Below, one piece after another: positions 51,901-61,220 of a stretch of DNA of 63,365 bases. This DNA is from an uncultured Collinsella sp. (lineage in GTDB: Bacteria > Actinomycetota > Coriobacteriia > Coriobacteriales > Coriobacteriaceae). Location of the stretch: assembly GCA_902470815.1 (NCBI GenBank), contig CABRHS010000011.1, positions 1 through 63,365 on the forward strand, given 5' to 3'. The stretch's first letter is position 1. Every line of letters starts with the position of its first letter. Under the pieces are notes generated by a model. The model saw nothing but the letters and a program-made list of their open reading frames with translations, made no database searches and was not told where the DNA came from. A program made the translations under genes and the position numbers.

Positions 51901-52935
51901 TCACTTCATATTCTTAACGTTCCTGTCATACACATATTTTTCCGCAAACCGGATCTTCTGCTTGACCGCGCACGCTGCGCGCTGCATGGGAGTCAGGCGC
52001 CCAAGGAGGTCCTTGAGGTCGCGCTCATCCCCCACCCTGACCCGCTTAGCCTCGGGGTTCCCGGCATCGGAAGCCGATCGCTCGTCGCGCACGGACCCCA
52101 CAAGCGTGTAATAGCTCCTGGACGGGGTCACGCCGGCATCGAGGCATTGGAGGAAGTTCTTCCTGCCCGCCAGGAAATTGTCATGGTAGAACGCGGTGTC
52201 GCGCTGTGCGTGCGTGACCGAACCCGGCGATTGCAGCCAGTGGTACAGCACGGCGTCCGTATCCGCCACGGTGCCCATGCGCAGGTACAGGTCGCCCGCC
52301 ACCATGACGTCCTGGGCGTAGCGGCCCTCGGGGAACCTGATACCGTCCCAAAGCCCGCGCTTGTACAGGCGGCACCAGTTCGCCTCGTTGAAGTAGCGCG
52401 CCTCGGCCTTGCGGCCCAGCATGTCGCCCGCTAGGCGCAGCGATTTGCAAAACACCGTCTGGTACGCCCGCAGGGGGCTCTCGACCACGGTGATCGCGCC
52501 GAAACCGTCGCAGCCCCTCGAGGCGAGCTCGCGCACCTCATCCATCTGCGACAGCCCGAATTGACGCCAACGTCCCTTGCTCATGTCCGCCCCGGTGACA
52601 TCGAGGGCATGCAGCAGGACCTCGATGTTGCGCCGATCCAGGATGTCGTCGTTGTCCGCGAACGCGATGTACTCGCCGCGTGCCTGGTCAAGGCCGAAGT
52701 TCTGGGCGGCGCCTATCCCGCCGTTCTCGCGATGGAACACGCGCACGCGCGGGTCGCGGGCGGCGAACCCATCGCACAGGGCCGGGGATGAGTCGGTCGA
52801 GCCGTCATCGACCAGTATGACGTCGAGCTCCTCATGGCTCTGCCGCAGGATCGACTCGACGCACCCCGCCACATAGCGCTCCGCGTTGTAGACGGGCACG
52901 ATCACGCTCACCAACGGCTTACTCACACATATCAC
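51901..52935 (-). CDS. Family 2 glycosyltransferase
   Basis: A 344-residue GT-A enzyme starting MICVSKPLVSVIVPVYNAE. The nucleotide-sugar site is DVILVDDGSTDSS and the DXD-like motif is YIAFADNDDILD. The C-terminal third has conserved aromatic and basic residues but no membrane helix. The last gene of the polysaccharide cluster; it probably adds a side sugar to the glycan. Acceptor and donor cannot be read from sequence. Confidence 0.9.
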   Translation of the reverse strand: MICVSKPLVSVIVPVYNAERYVAGCVESILRQSHEELDVILVDDGSTDSSPALCDGFAARDPRVRVFHRENGGIGAAQNFGLDQARGEYIAFADNDDILDRRNIEVLLHALDVTGADMSKGRWRQFGLSQMDEVRELASRGCDGFGAITVVESPLRAYQTVFCKSLRLAGDMLGRKAEARYFNEANWCRLYKRGLWDGIRFPEGRYAQDVMVAGDLYLRMGTVADTDAVLYHWLQSPGSVTHAQRDTAFYHDNFLAGRKNFLQCLDAGVTPSRSYYTLVGSVRDERSASDAGNPEAKRVRVGDERDLKDLLGRLTPMQRAACAVKQKIRFAEKYVYDRNVKNMK

Positions 52936-52936
52936 C

Positions 52937-54880
52937 CTATCTGCGCACGAGCGCGTAACACGAATGGACGAACTTCCACCCAGCGCGCTTGAGTCGGATG
53001 CGCACTGAATCCGGCAGCGGCTTGGTGATGACGCGGAACGCCTTGCTCACGAACTTGTGGGTGCGCCACTTGAGCATGCCGAAGGGCCGCAGCCGAGCGC
53101 TGAGCTCACCGCAGATGCCCACGAGCGTACCGCCCCTCCTATACGGGCCCATGGCGCTGAGCAGCCGATCCGTGCTGTGGAACAGCGAGTCAACCTCAAT
53201 GCGGGCGTACCGGTCGGTCATGACCCATGCGGGGTAATACCCCTGCGACTGCGCTATGTACCCGGTCGCCCGCTCGATAGCGTGGGAGATGGAACCATCG
53301 GCGCCCATCTGGCCCTCCGGCAGGAAGTCCTCGTACGCCCAGCCGTGCTCGAACAGCGGCCGGAGCGCGTCGACCCTGAACCAGTAGCAGGAGCCCAGGG
53401 CGGAGCGCGTGGAGATGCGCGGGTCGAGGGGCACGTCGATGCCAAGGCGGTCCTGCAGGAGCTCCCTGGTCATCTCGAAGTTGGGGCCCCAATCGTTGGG
53501 CATGGTCACGGGGTAGTAGATGCCCTGGAACGGCGGGGGCGGGCACACAAGGCCCAAGCGGGGGTCGTCGGCGAACAGCGTCAGGATGTTCTCGACGTAA
53601 TCGCGGCTGCCCAGGGTGTTTTGCATGAGCTTGTACGTGAAACCCTGCGATATGGATCCGTGGCTGCCGCTCTGCTGGTTCTGCGCGGACTTCTTGTCGT
53701 GCGCGAAGCCGATGACCTCGTACCCCCGCGAGAGCACGACGTCGCAGGCGCCCACCAGCAAGGCGGACACGTCGCGCCCGCGGTTCTGCACCGGGACGAA
53801 CTCGATGCGCTTGGAGAACGAGTGCGCATTCGCATACTCCGCGATGGCGTCGACCTTCTCAGGCGCGCAGGTGACGAAGAGGTCCACGCCCTCGGGCAGG
53901 ACGGAGAGCGCGTCGAACGTGACGTCGAGCATGTCGAGGTCTTGCACCTGAAAGATGAATGCCGCGCGAGGGGCCTCTCCCCTTCTCGCATTCAAAGTAT
54001 AGGAAGGTAGCACGTAATTAAGATGCAGCGCCCGGGCGATATGCGCGATGTTGTAATACGGCAAAACGGCGTCCCAGATCAAATCCGAATCGTAGTCGGT
54101 ATGATCGCGAACATACTCGAAAAGCTCGAGCGCAGGCTGGCCGGCCGTCTGATCAAAATAGAAATCGAAATCGAGGAAGAACGAACGACGCTTAAAAACC
54201 GGACACGGGGTGTCACGCAGCAGCTCCATGGGCGCATACAGCATGGGATACGGAGTCAGGGCGGCGAACTTGCCGGAATCGATATAGGAATCCCAGGTAA
54301 ATCCGAGCCCCTCGAAGCGCGCGGTGAACTTCATCTCGTGCTCGCGCGTAACCTCGGCGTAATCGCGCAAATCATAGAGTCCTTCCCAGTATTCGCGGAA
54401 GGGCTTGGAGGAGACGAGGCTACTGCGATACGCATGCCAGTACGCCTGAAGGTGCGTGGGAATATCCTCGTCGTCGATCGACTCGGCGGGATAGGTGGTT
54501 ATGCCCCAAAAATCGACCTCGCGCGCGTCCATCGCATCGAACATCTCGGCAAAGGGGCGCACAGGCCCCATGACCGTGTCGTTAAAGCAGATGACCTCAT
54601 CAAAGGCCCCAAGGGCATCCCAGCCGTAATCGAGCAGACCCATGCGGTACGCAGCGACATCCAGGCCCTCGTTATCCTTGACGATGACCCTGCTCGCATA
54701 CTCGGAGAACATCTCGCGGGACTCATCATCAAGGGCACCGTTGACAACCACCGCCAACTCCGAGAGATGCGGCATGAGGGCCTCGAGGAGCACCCGCACA
54801 TAACGTGGCGCGTGTCCCTTGGGGTTGTAAAAACAGAAGATGCCAAGACGATGGGCGCATCCAGCCGCAATGAACGACAT
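52937..54880 (-). CDS. Rhamnan synthesis protein F-like glycosyltransferase (RgpF family)
   Basis: A 647-residue protein. ATG 54880 (MSFIAAGCAHRLGIF) follows GGAG with a 5-nt gap. The RgpF family pattern is clear: N-terminal FCFYNPKGHAPRYV, VVNGALDD, NEGLDVAAYRMGLLDYGWD, FNDTVMGPV, and later FVPVQNRGRDVSALLVG and GFAHDKKS. In streptococci RgpF takes part in making rhamnose-glucose polysaccharide. It stands with rhamnose synthesis genes here, which supports a rhamnan-type wall glycan. Confidence 0.88.
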   Translation of the reverse strand: MSFIAAGCAHRLGIFCFYNPKGHAPRYVRVLLEALMPHLSELAVVVNGALDDESREMFSEYASRVIVKDNEGLDVAAYRMGLLDYGWDALGAFDEVICFNDTVMGPVRPFAEMFDAMDAREVDFWGITTYPAESIDDEDIPTHLQAYWHAYRSSLVSSKPFREYWEGLYDLRDYAEVTREHEMKFTARFEGLGFTWDSYIDSGKFAALTPYPMLYAPMELLRDTPCPVFKRRSFFLDFDFYFDQTAGQPALELFEYVRDHTDYDSDLIWDAVLPYYNIAHIARALHLNYVLPSYTLNARRGEAPRAAFIFQVQDLDMLDVTFDALSVLPEGVDLFVTCAPEKVDAIAEYANAHSFSKRIEFVPVQNRGRDVSALLVGACDVVLSRGYEVIGFAHDKKSAQNQQSGSHGSISQGFTYKLMQNTLGSRDYVENILTLFADDPRLGLVCPPPPFQGIYYPVTMPNDWGPNFEMTRELLQDRLGIDVPLDPRISTRSALGSCYWFRVDALRPLFEHGWAYEDFLPEGQMGADGSISHAIERATGYIAQSQGYYPAWVMTDRYARIEVDSLFHSTDRLLSAMGPYRRGGTLVGICGELSARLRPFGMLKWRTHKFVSKAFRVITKPLPDSVRIRLKRAGWKFVHSCYALVRR

Positions 54881-55045
54881 ATAACTCCAGTTGCGCCCGC
54901 GCGAATCACAGTGGTCCACGTGGGCAATAGCAAATTCGTGACCGCCTCTTATCTTACGCCATCGGCCACCGAGGCCGCTGCGCCCGCCTGCAGAAGCGAC
55001 GGATGAAACATCGCGCTCAGCAGAGGCGGAGAAGCGAACCCTCCC

Positions 55046-58000
55046 CTATTCGACGCGAACCTCTAAATGCGCGGAAGTACGCGACAGGTTCTCGTTGTAA
55101 TACGGATCGCGCTCGACAATCCGCCCATAACGCTCACGGAAACGCCGGGATTCGGCTTCCAGCCGCTTGGCCTTGGCCTCATCCTCAGTGTCAAGCCCTC
55201 GAGTAACCGACTCAAAGTGATACAGCTCGGCCTCATGGGCAAGAACGTTATCCTTACCTAGCTCATCATGCAGGCGAATGCACAGGTCGACATCGTTGTA
55301 CGCGACGCCAAACGTCTCGTCGAACCCGTCAACCGCCCAGAAATCGCCAGCCTTCACCATGCAACAAGCCGCTGTCACCGCATAGTAGTTGGCGTTTTCC
55401 ATAAGTCGGCCGTAACGACCGACATCGCCTCGCGGGGCACCAACAAAGATGTGACCTGCAACGCCACCCAGACCGAGAACAAGTCCCGCGTGCTGCACGC
55501 AATCATTCGGATAATAGAGCTTCGCACCCACAGCTCCCACTCGTTCAAACTGTGCGAGCCCAACCATTCGCGTCATCCAGTCATCGGAAATGACCTCGGT
55601 GTCATCATTAAGGAACAGCAGGTATCTTCCGGCTGCTTGACGAGCAGCGATGTTGTTGATGCGCGAATAGTTGAACGGAATATCAACATCCAGAACTCTA
55701 ATCGGATGATCGCTTTCGCTTGCAAGCGCCTCATACAGGCGACGCATGTTCGGATTTGAGCTTCCGTTGTCAGCGATGAGGATCTCGTAGTTCGGATATG
55801 CGGTCTTGGCCAAAATCGAGGTAACGCAACGCTCGATATTGTCATAGCCGTCCTTTGTCGGAATAATCACTGAGACCATCTGAGGATCGCTGACGCGATA
55901 ATGGACATCGTAGATACCGTTCAGCGGACCGTGGCAAGCCTCACCATCGATTCCGCGTCGATCGAGCGCAGACTGAAGCGCAAGTAGACCTGCCTTGAAT
56001 GCGTAGTTCTTACTGCCCTGATCTCCCGCCGTCGAAGTCGGCAGCATGCGCCAATGGTACAGGATCTTGGGAATGTGGCAGACGCGCTCGGGAGACGACG
56101 CCTCCATGAAGCGAAGGACGAGGTCGTAGTCTTGCGAGCCCTCATAACCGGTGCGAAAACCACCGATAGAGCGAACAATAGACGCGCGGTATACACCCAG
56201 ATGACTGATATAGTTCGTACTCAAAAGCAGATCAGGAGAATAATCGGGCTTAAACGTGGGATCGGAGCGATTGCCCCCCTCGTCGATCTTGTCCTCATCG
56301 CTGTAAATCAGGTCGAGCTCGGGATTCTGATTAAGCGCGGCCGCAACCTCATACAGCGCATGAGGCGAGAGCTCATCATCGTTGTCCATGAGGACCACGA
56401 ACTCGCCAGCAGCGAGCTCAAGGGCCGAATTGGTCGCTCGAGAGATGTGGCCGTTCTCCTCTCGAAAAACAACCTTTATGCGCTTGTCAGATGCGGCGAG
56501 GGCCTCGAGACAAGGGCGAACCTGCGGATCGGAAGAATGGTCGTCCGCGAGGCACAGCTCCCAGTTCGCATACGTTTGCGCTTTGATGGAGTTGACGCAG
56601 AGCTCAAGCCAGCGGCTATCGACGTTATAAACGGGGACGACGATGGAGAGGAGCGGACGATACGAAAGATCGTCCCGCACCCAAAGCCCAGGTTCAATCG
56701 AAGCAACATAACGCTTGTATCGCCTCATCTGGAAGACGGCCGAAGAATGAAGTCGACGGCGAACCCTCAGCAGAAAAGAACGCGGATGCCTGATTTCCGA
56801 CGCCTTTCTTACCAAGCGGGAAGCCTTTTTTGCGAAAAGAGCAGAATTCGTCAAATCAAGCGGAATAAGGACTTCGTCTTCTAGGGCGGAAAGGAGAAGC
56901 CCCACGTGATCGTGAGACGTCTTGAACTCAATCCTAAAGCCACTCTCGTAGTCTTCGGGAAGCATGCGGACACGGCTCACATCGGCGCGTGAATACCGAT
57001 CAATGGAAAGAATCCTCCCCTCCTCCCTAGATGATAGGTTCACCACAACATCATCATGAGAATGAATGTTGGCAGCCCAGCCGACCACCGTCACGATATC
57101 GCCCTGCCTGGTCACTGAATCGAGCCCATAAGCGATAGCGTGTCGACGAGCCGCATCGTCTTTCTGCTGGAGCCATACGCCCGAAAACGGATCGACAACG
57201 TCACCACGGAGGGCCAGCAGCGACTCAATTGCGGTTGCAGGCACTGACATGTACTGCTCTTTAAGCGTCATGAACGTGGAGAACGGCTGCCAAAGCGCCG
57301 TTTTACCCGTAAGGTCGCGAAGCCTCATGCACATATCAATTCCGCGGAGCCCCTTATCGAGTGCAGGATTCCAGCCTTGTAGGCTCTCAAAATCGTCGGT
57401 GCGGATGCACATGCAGTCTTCAGTAACGGCGAAGATATCACGAGGCAATGCGGACCTGAAGTAATAGCCCACATCACCATCCCACTCTCCAATACCCTCG
57501 AATAGGATTCCGGAACGCAGCGCATTCAAGGTGACACCGGCGTTACAAACCCGCTGCTGAAGATTGATGACTTTACCGCCGACGATTCCAACATCTGGAC
57601 GGCACATGAAGCCGAGCATCTCGTCAAGCCAATCAGGATTCTGCGGATGCACCCCATCAAGCAAAACGATGAAATCGCTGTCGAATGCACGTGCCGCCTT
57701 AAGGATGTCGGAAGCATCATCTAACACGACAACGTCGACATTTGAATATCCGGTTATGCGACGCACACCATCGGAATCAACACCGCCACCAGAAGCAAGC
57801 GCGATTAGCACCTTCTTGGACGCATCGATCGGATACCGCACATGATAGGTACCAAGATTGGGGAGCATCTCAACCTTTGCTTCATTGATTCCACAAGATC
57901 GTATGTTGTCCTCAAGCGCCCTTCGTCCAGCTTCGTATGCATAGAGCTTGCTACGAGGATCCCCCGCAACAGAAGTCTCAATGGTCCGCCAGTGATAGAG

Positions 58001-59128
58001 AATTTGGGCAATATGATGGACCCGACGCGCCTTGGCGGTCGCCCTAAGTACGAAATCGTAATCCTGGCTTCCGTTATACGAGGCATCAAGGTCGCCAACC
58101 TGGTCGAGTAGGGGCTTACTTACGACTACAAAATGCGTTATGTAGTTATGACTCCACAGGAGCTGCTGGGAAAAGCCAGGCTTGAAAAACGGATCGAAAC
58201 GCTTGCCAGCCTCATTAATCTTATCCTCATCCGTATAGATAAAATCAATCTCAGAATCACCGTTCAGAGCCTTGACAACTTCAAAGAGCGCTTGAGGCGC
58301 CAGCTCGTCATCATTGTCCATAAAGCCGACAAAATCGCCGGTCGCAAGCTCAAGGGCAGAATTCGTGGCATCAGAAATACCCCCATTCTCCTCACGGAAG
58401 CACACCTTGATACGGCTATCCTGCTTTGCGAGCTCCTCCAAAACAACTCTGACGCGCGCATCGGAAGATTTGTCGTCAGCGATGCACAACTCCCAATTGC
58501 CGTACCACTGGTCGCGCACGGATTGAACAAAAGCGCGCAGCCAACGTTCCTCGACGTTGTACACCGGAGTAACGATTGAGATGAGGGGCGAAAAAGGAAA
58601 GCTGCACATCTCCTGCTCCGCGTCTGAGCGCCGAGCGGTTTCATTTTTCTTTATCCAACGTGCATACTCGCTATCATCTAGGTGCAATCGGCGCCGAATG
58701 CCGCAGTAAAGCCGTTCCCTGCCTACAGAGGTGAAAGGCGAGGTGCAGATGCGCACAACACGACCAATGCGATGGCGAATACGCGTCAGAGCAAACACGC
58801 GCTGAATATAATAGATGTCGAGCTGAACCGCCTCTTCTCCTGCAGGAGAAGAGAATCGCAACTCAATTTCCGAAATCCCTTTGGGGACCCTAAGGACAAA
58901 CCCAACCTTCTCGTTGGGAGAAAAACCGTATAGAGTCGAAATGTCCTGTCTCGTGGCGCGACGCAGAGCAGCAGGTTCGAGAGCCGGAACTTCGAGCCCC
59001 CAGGCGATCTTTCTCAAAAAATCGCCAGCCCAACCCCTGACCTCAACGAAATCGTCACCAGAGTGATCGATCCGCGCAACGGAATCGATGACAGCACGGT
59101 ACGTCTCGGACGCAAACAGCTCCAACAT
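55046..59128 (-). CDS. Four-module family 2 glycosyltransferase
   Basis: A 1360-residue protein with four GT-A modules. Module 1 (about 181-410): ISIVTPVYNVEERW, CIADDKSSD, GFMDNDDEL, YTDEDKIN. Module 2 (about 435-660) is degenerate: VVVLDDASD and VLLDGV replace the usual motifs. Module 3 (about 850-1090) repeats module 1: LSIVVPVYNVDSRW, CLADDHSSD, VLMDNDDEL, YSDEDKID. Module 4 (about 1110-1330): VSVIIPTKDGYDN, ILIADNGSS, LFLNDDTEV. Modules 1-2 and 3-4 look like an internal duplication. It probably polymerises the glycan exported by Wzm/Wzt. AT content is higher than in the housekeeping genes. Confidence 0.88.
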   Translation of the reverse strand: MLELFASETYRAVIDSVARIDHSGDDFVEVRGWAGDFLRKIAWGLEVPALEPAALRRATRQDISTLYGFSPNEKVGFVLRVPKGISEIELRFSSPAGEEAVQLDIYYIQRVFALTRIRHRIGRVVRICTSPFTSVGRERLYCGIRRRLHLDDSEYARWIKKNETARRSDAEQEMCSFPFSPLISIVTPVYNVEERWLRAFVQSVRDQWYGNWELCIADDKSSDARVRVVLEELAKQDSRIKVCFREENGGISDATNSALELATGDFVGFMDNDDELAPQALFEVVKALNGDSEIDFIYTDEDKINEAGKRFDPFFKPGFSQQLLWSHNYITHFVVVSKPLLDQVGDLDASYNGSQDYDFVLRATAKARRVHHIAQILYHWRTIETSVAGDPRSKLYAYEAGRRALEDNIRSCGINEAKVEMLPNLGTYHVRYPIDASKKVLIALASGGGVDSDGVRRITGYSNVDVVVLDDASDILKAARAFDSDFIVLLDGVHPQNPDWLDEMLGFMCRPDVGIVGGKVINLQQRVCNAGVTLNALRSGILFEGIGEWDGDVGYYFRSALPRDIFAVTEDCMCIRTDDFESLQGWNPALDKGLRGIDMCMRLRDLTGKTALWQPFSTFMTLKEQYMSVPATAIESLLALRGDVVDPFSGVWLQQKDDAARRHAIAYGLDSVTRQGDIVTVVGWAANIHSHDDVVVNLSSREEGRILSIDRYSRADVSRVRMLPEDYESGFRIEFKTSHDHVGLLLSALEDEVLIPLDLTNSALFAKKASRLVRKASEIRHPRSFLLRVRRRLHSSAVFQMRRYKRYVASIEPGLWVRDDLSYRPLLSIVVPVYNVDSRWLELCVNSIKAQTYANWELCLADDHSSDPQVRPCLEALAASDKRIKVVFREENGHISRATNSALELAAGEFVVLMDNDDELSPHALYEVAAALNQNPELDLIYSDEDKIDEGGNRSDPTFKPDYSPDLLLSTNYISHLGVYRASIVRSIGGFRTGYEGSQDYDLVLRFMEASSPERVCHIPKILYHWRMLPTSTAGDQGSKNYAFKAGLLALQSALDRRGIDGEACHGPLNGIYDVHYRVSDPQMVSVIIPTKDGYDNIERCVTSILAKTAYPNYEILIADNGSSNPNMRRLYEALASESDHPIRVLDVDIPFNYSRINNIAARQAAGRYLLFLNDDTEVISDDWMTRMVGLAQFERVGAVGAKLYYPNDCVQHAGLVLGLGGVAGHIFVGAPRGDVGRYGRLMENANYYAVTAACCMVKAGDFWAVDGFDETFGVAYNDVDLCIRLHDELGKDNVLAHEAELYHFESVTRGLDTEDEAKAKRLEAESRRFRERYGRIVERDPYYNENLSRTSAHLEVRVE

Positions 59129-59160
59129 GCAAATGGCTCCAAAACTAAATTAGGCGAGCG

Positions 59161-60378
59161 TTAGCGAATGTCCACGCTTACCTCGGGGTTAATCACAGGC
59201 ATCACCTCAGTTGCAAACCCCTTGATATGAAAGCGGCATGCGTTCTCGGCGACGATGCGTCGGCTGTCAGAAGTTTGAAGCGCGACATTGATTCTAAAGT
59301 CACCGAAAGCGAGCGCATTCTTTACGGAATAACGGACACGATGCGCCCCCGAATCGATGACAAGACCGTCGACCTCAGAAACGGGCATGGAAAGGACGGG
59401 GACGTTTCTGCCGTCATAGACATCGACAAAAAGGTCTTTTGCATCGACGGGACGATCGCACGTAAACCTGACTTCAATATCGAAATCCTCATTCTCGGAG
59501 AGGAATTTGTACGGCTCGCCATCAACTGAGATGGAGACGGATTCAACATCTATGACCTGCGACGCATCCTCGACTTCGTCTTCAGCGGCCTCCTCCTTTG
59601 GCGGCAGGAACGAATCGGAATACGCATCCGCAATCATGTCGGGATCGCCGATCTTAGTGATAACGCCATCCTGGATGAACATCGCGCGATCGCAGTAGCG
59701 GCGCACATCGGGCATGGAGTGCGTGACAAGAATCACGGTCTTCTTCTGGCGCTTAGCCTCAAAGAAATAGTCCTGGCACTTCTTCTGGAAGGCCTCGTCG
59801 CCGACCGCCAAAACTTCGTCAAGGACCAGGATGTCGCCCTGGGACTTAATCGCGACGGAAAACGCAAGGCGAACCTGCATGCCCGAGGAGTAATTCTTGA
59901 GCTTCTGCTCCATGAAATCCTCGAGCTCGGCAAAACTGACGATGTCATCGTACATCGCGTCGATTTCCGAACGAGAAAAGCCAAGCATGGCACCATTAAG
60001 GTAAATGTTCTCGCGTCCGGTCAACTCAGGGTTGAAGCCCACCCCGAGCTCGATAAAGGGAACAAGTTTACCGTTAACTTCAATTGAGCCGGAATCGGGT
60101 GTATAGATCTGCGAAATCAACTTGAGAAGGGTGGATTTTCCGGAGCCGTTCTTACCCACGATGCCGAAAAACTCACCCTCGGCAATCTCAAAACTGATGT
60201 CGTTGAGCACATGCTGCGTCCTATAGCCCCGCACACCGCGGACCGCATTGAAAAGTAGGTTCTTTAGGCTACCGGCAGGTTCGGTGGGCAACACGAAACT
60301 CTTTGAGACGTTGGAGACGCGAAGCGCGATGGGCCTATTCGTCTTACTCGAGGAGCGCAAGGTATCAGACATAATCAC
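59161..60378 (-). CDS. Polysaccharide ABC exporter ATPase (Wzt/TagH-like)
   Basis: A 405-residue ATPase with GKNGSGKSTLLKLISQ, FIELGVGFNPELTGRENIYLNG (the Wzt/TagH hallmark), YSSGMQVRLAFSVA and ILVLDEVLAVGD. The C-terminal 130 residues form a Wzt-type immunoglobulin-like carbohydrate-binding domain. The GTG start overlaps the permease stop by one base; an ATG two codons later (60372) is the other choice. Confidence 0.92.
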   Translation of the reverse strand: MIMSDTLRSSSKTNRPIALRVSNVSKSFVLPTEPAGSLKNLLFNAVRGVRGYRTQHVLNDISFEIAEGEFFGIVGKNGSGKSTLLKLISQIYTPDSGSIEVNGKLVPFIELGVGFNPELTGRENIYLNGAMLGFSRSEIDAMYDDIVSFAELEDFMEQKLKNYSSGMQVRLAFSVAIKSQGDILVLDEVLAVGDEAFQKKCQDYFFEAKRQKKTVILVTHSMPDVRRYCDRAMFIQDGVITKIGDPDMIADAYSDSFLPPKEEAAEDEVEDASQVIDVESVSISVDGEPYKFLSENEDFDIEVRFTCDRPVDAKDLFVDVYDGRNVPVLSMPVSEVDGLVIDSGAHRVRYSVKNALAFGDFRINVALQTSDSRRIVAENACRFHIKGFATEVMPVINPEVSVDIR

Positions 60379-61208
60379 TACACCAACTCAGCAAAATACT
60401 TCGACTTTGCCGTAAAGAAGGCAAGTCCACCGATGAACACCAGGAGGGAGAAAACGATAGGCCAGAGACACAGCAGGGGGTTGCCAACAAGTTGCCAGAT
60501 AGTCTGGTTGGCGGCGGAGATCATGACGCAGCGAGCATCCTGAACAATCTGAGCAACAGGGTTCAGGATAAGATCGAGCTTGGCGATGAAAGGCCCCAAA
60601 GCACCCGCACGCGTGGCGATTTGAGAGATCGGATAGATGATGGGGGTGGCATAGAAGCCCGCCTGCATAACGACTTCCCAAATGGGAGCGAGGTCACGAA
60701 GCTTCACATACAGCGCGCTCAGGAAGAATGCGATTCCCAAGCCAAGGAGATACAGCTCGAGCAGCAGCGGGAAGATAAGCAACCAAGACCAAGTGGGCGT
60801 AACGCCATTGATGAGGGCAAATAAGATTACGACGATGAAATTGAGCCCAAAATTGATCAGGGCGCTAACGGAGGATGCGACGACAACGACATACTTGGAA
60901 AAGTGAATCTTGCGAAGCAGGTCGCCATGCCCCACAACGGACATCATTCCGCCCGTCGTGGTCTCGTTGAAAAAGTTCCACATGACGATGCCCAACAACA
61001 GGGCAACGGCAAAATGAGGTATGTCCGAACCGAAGCGTAGGAAGCGGACAAACACGAAGTACATAATAGTGAACAACATGAGCGGCTTTAGAACCGACCA
61101 GATGTATCCCAGCACGGACTGCTGATATCTCAATTTGAAATCAGTGCTCACCATTGCTTTAAGCAAAATGAGGTTCTTCTTGGTGAACAGCTCGAAAAAG
61201 CTTTTCAA
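60378..61208 (-). CDS. Polysaccharide ABC exporter permease (Wzm/TagG-like)
   Basis: A 276-residue membrane protein of the ABC-2 type with six helices. Family features: LKAMVSTDFKLRYQQSVLGYIWSVLKPL (read in two parts: DFKLRYQQSVLGYIWSVLKP), FNETTTGGMMSVVGHGDLLRKI and the periplasmic loop near the end. It pairs with the Wzt ATPase to move the finished glycan across the membrane. Confidence 0.93.
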   Translation of the reverse strand: MKSFFELFTKKNLILLKAMVSTDFKLRYQQSVLGYIWSVLKPLMLFTIMYFVFVRFLRFGSDIPHFAVALLLGIVMWNFFNETTTGGMMSVVGHGDLLRKIHFSKYVVVVASSVSALINFGLNFIVVILFALINGVTPTWSWLLIFPLLLELYLLGLGIAFFLSALYVKLRDLAPIWEVVMQAGFYATPIIYPISQIATRAGALGPFIAKLDLILNPVAQIVQDARCVMISAANQTIWQLVGNPLLCLWPIVFSLLVFIGGLAFFTAKSKYFAELV

Positions 61209-61220
61209 GACAAAGTCTCC

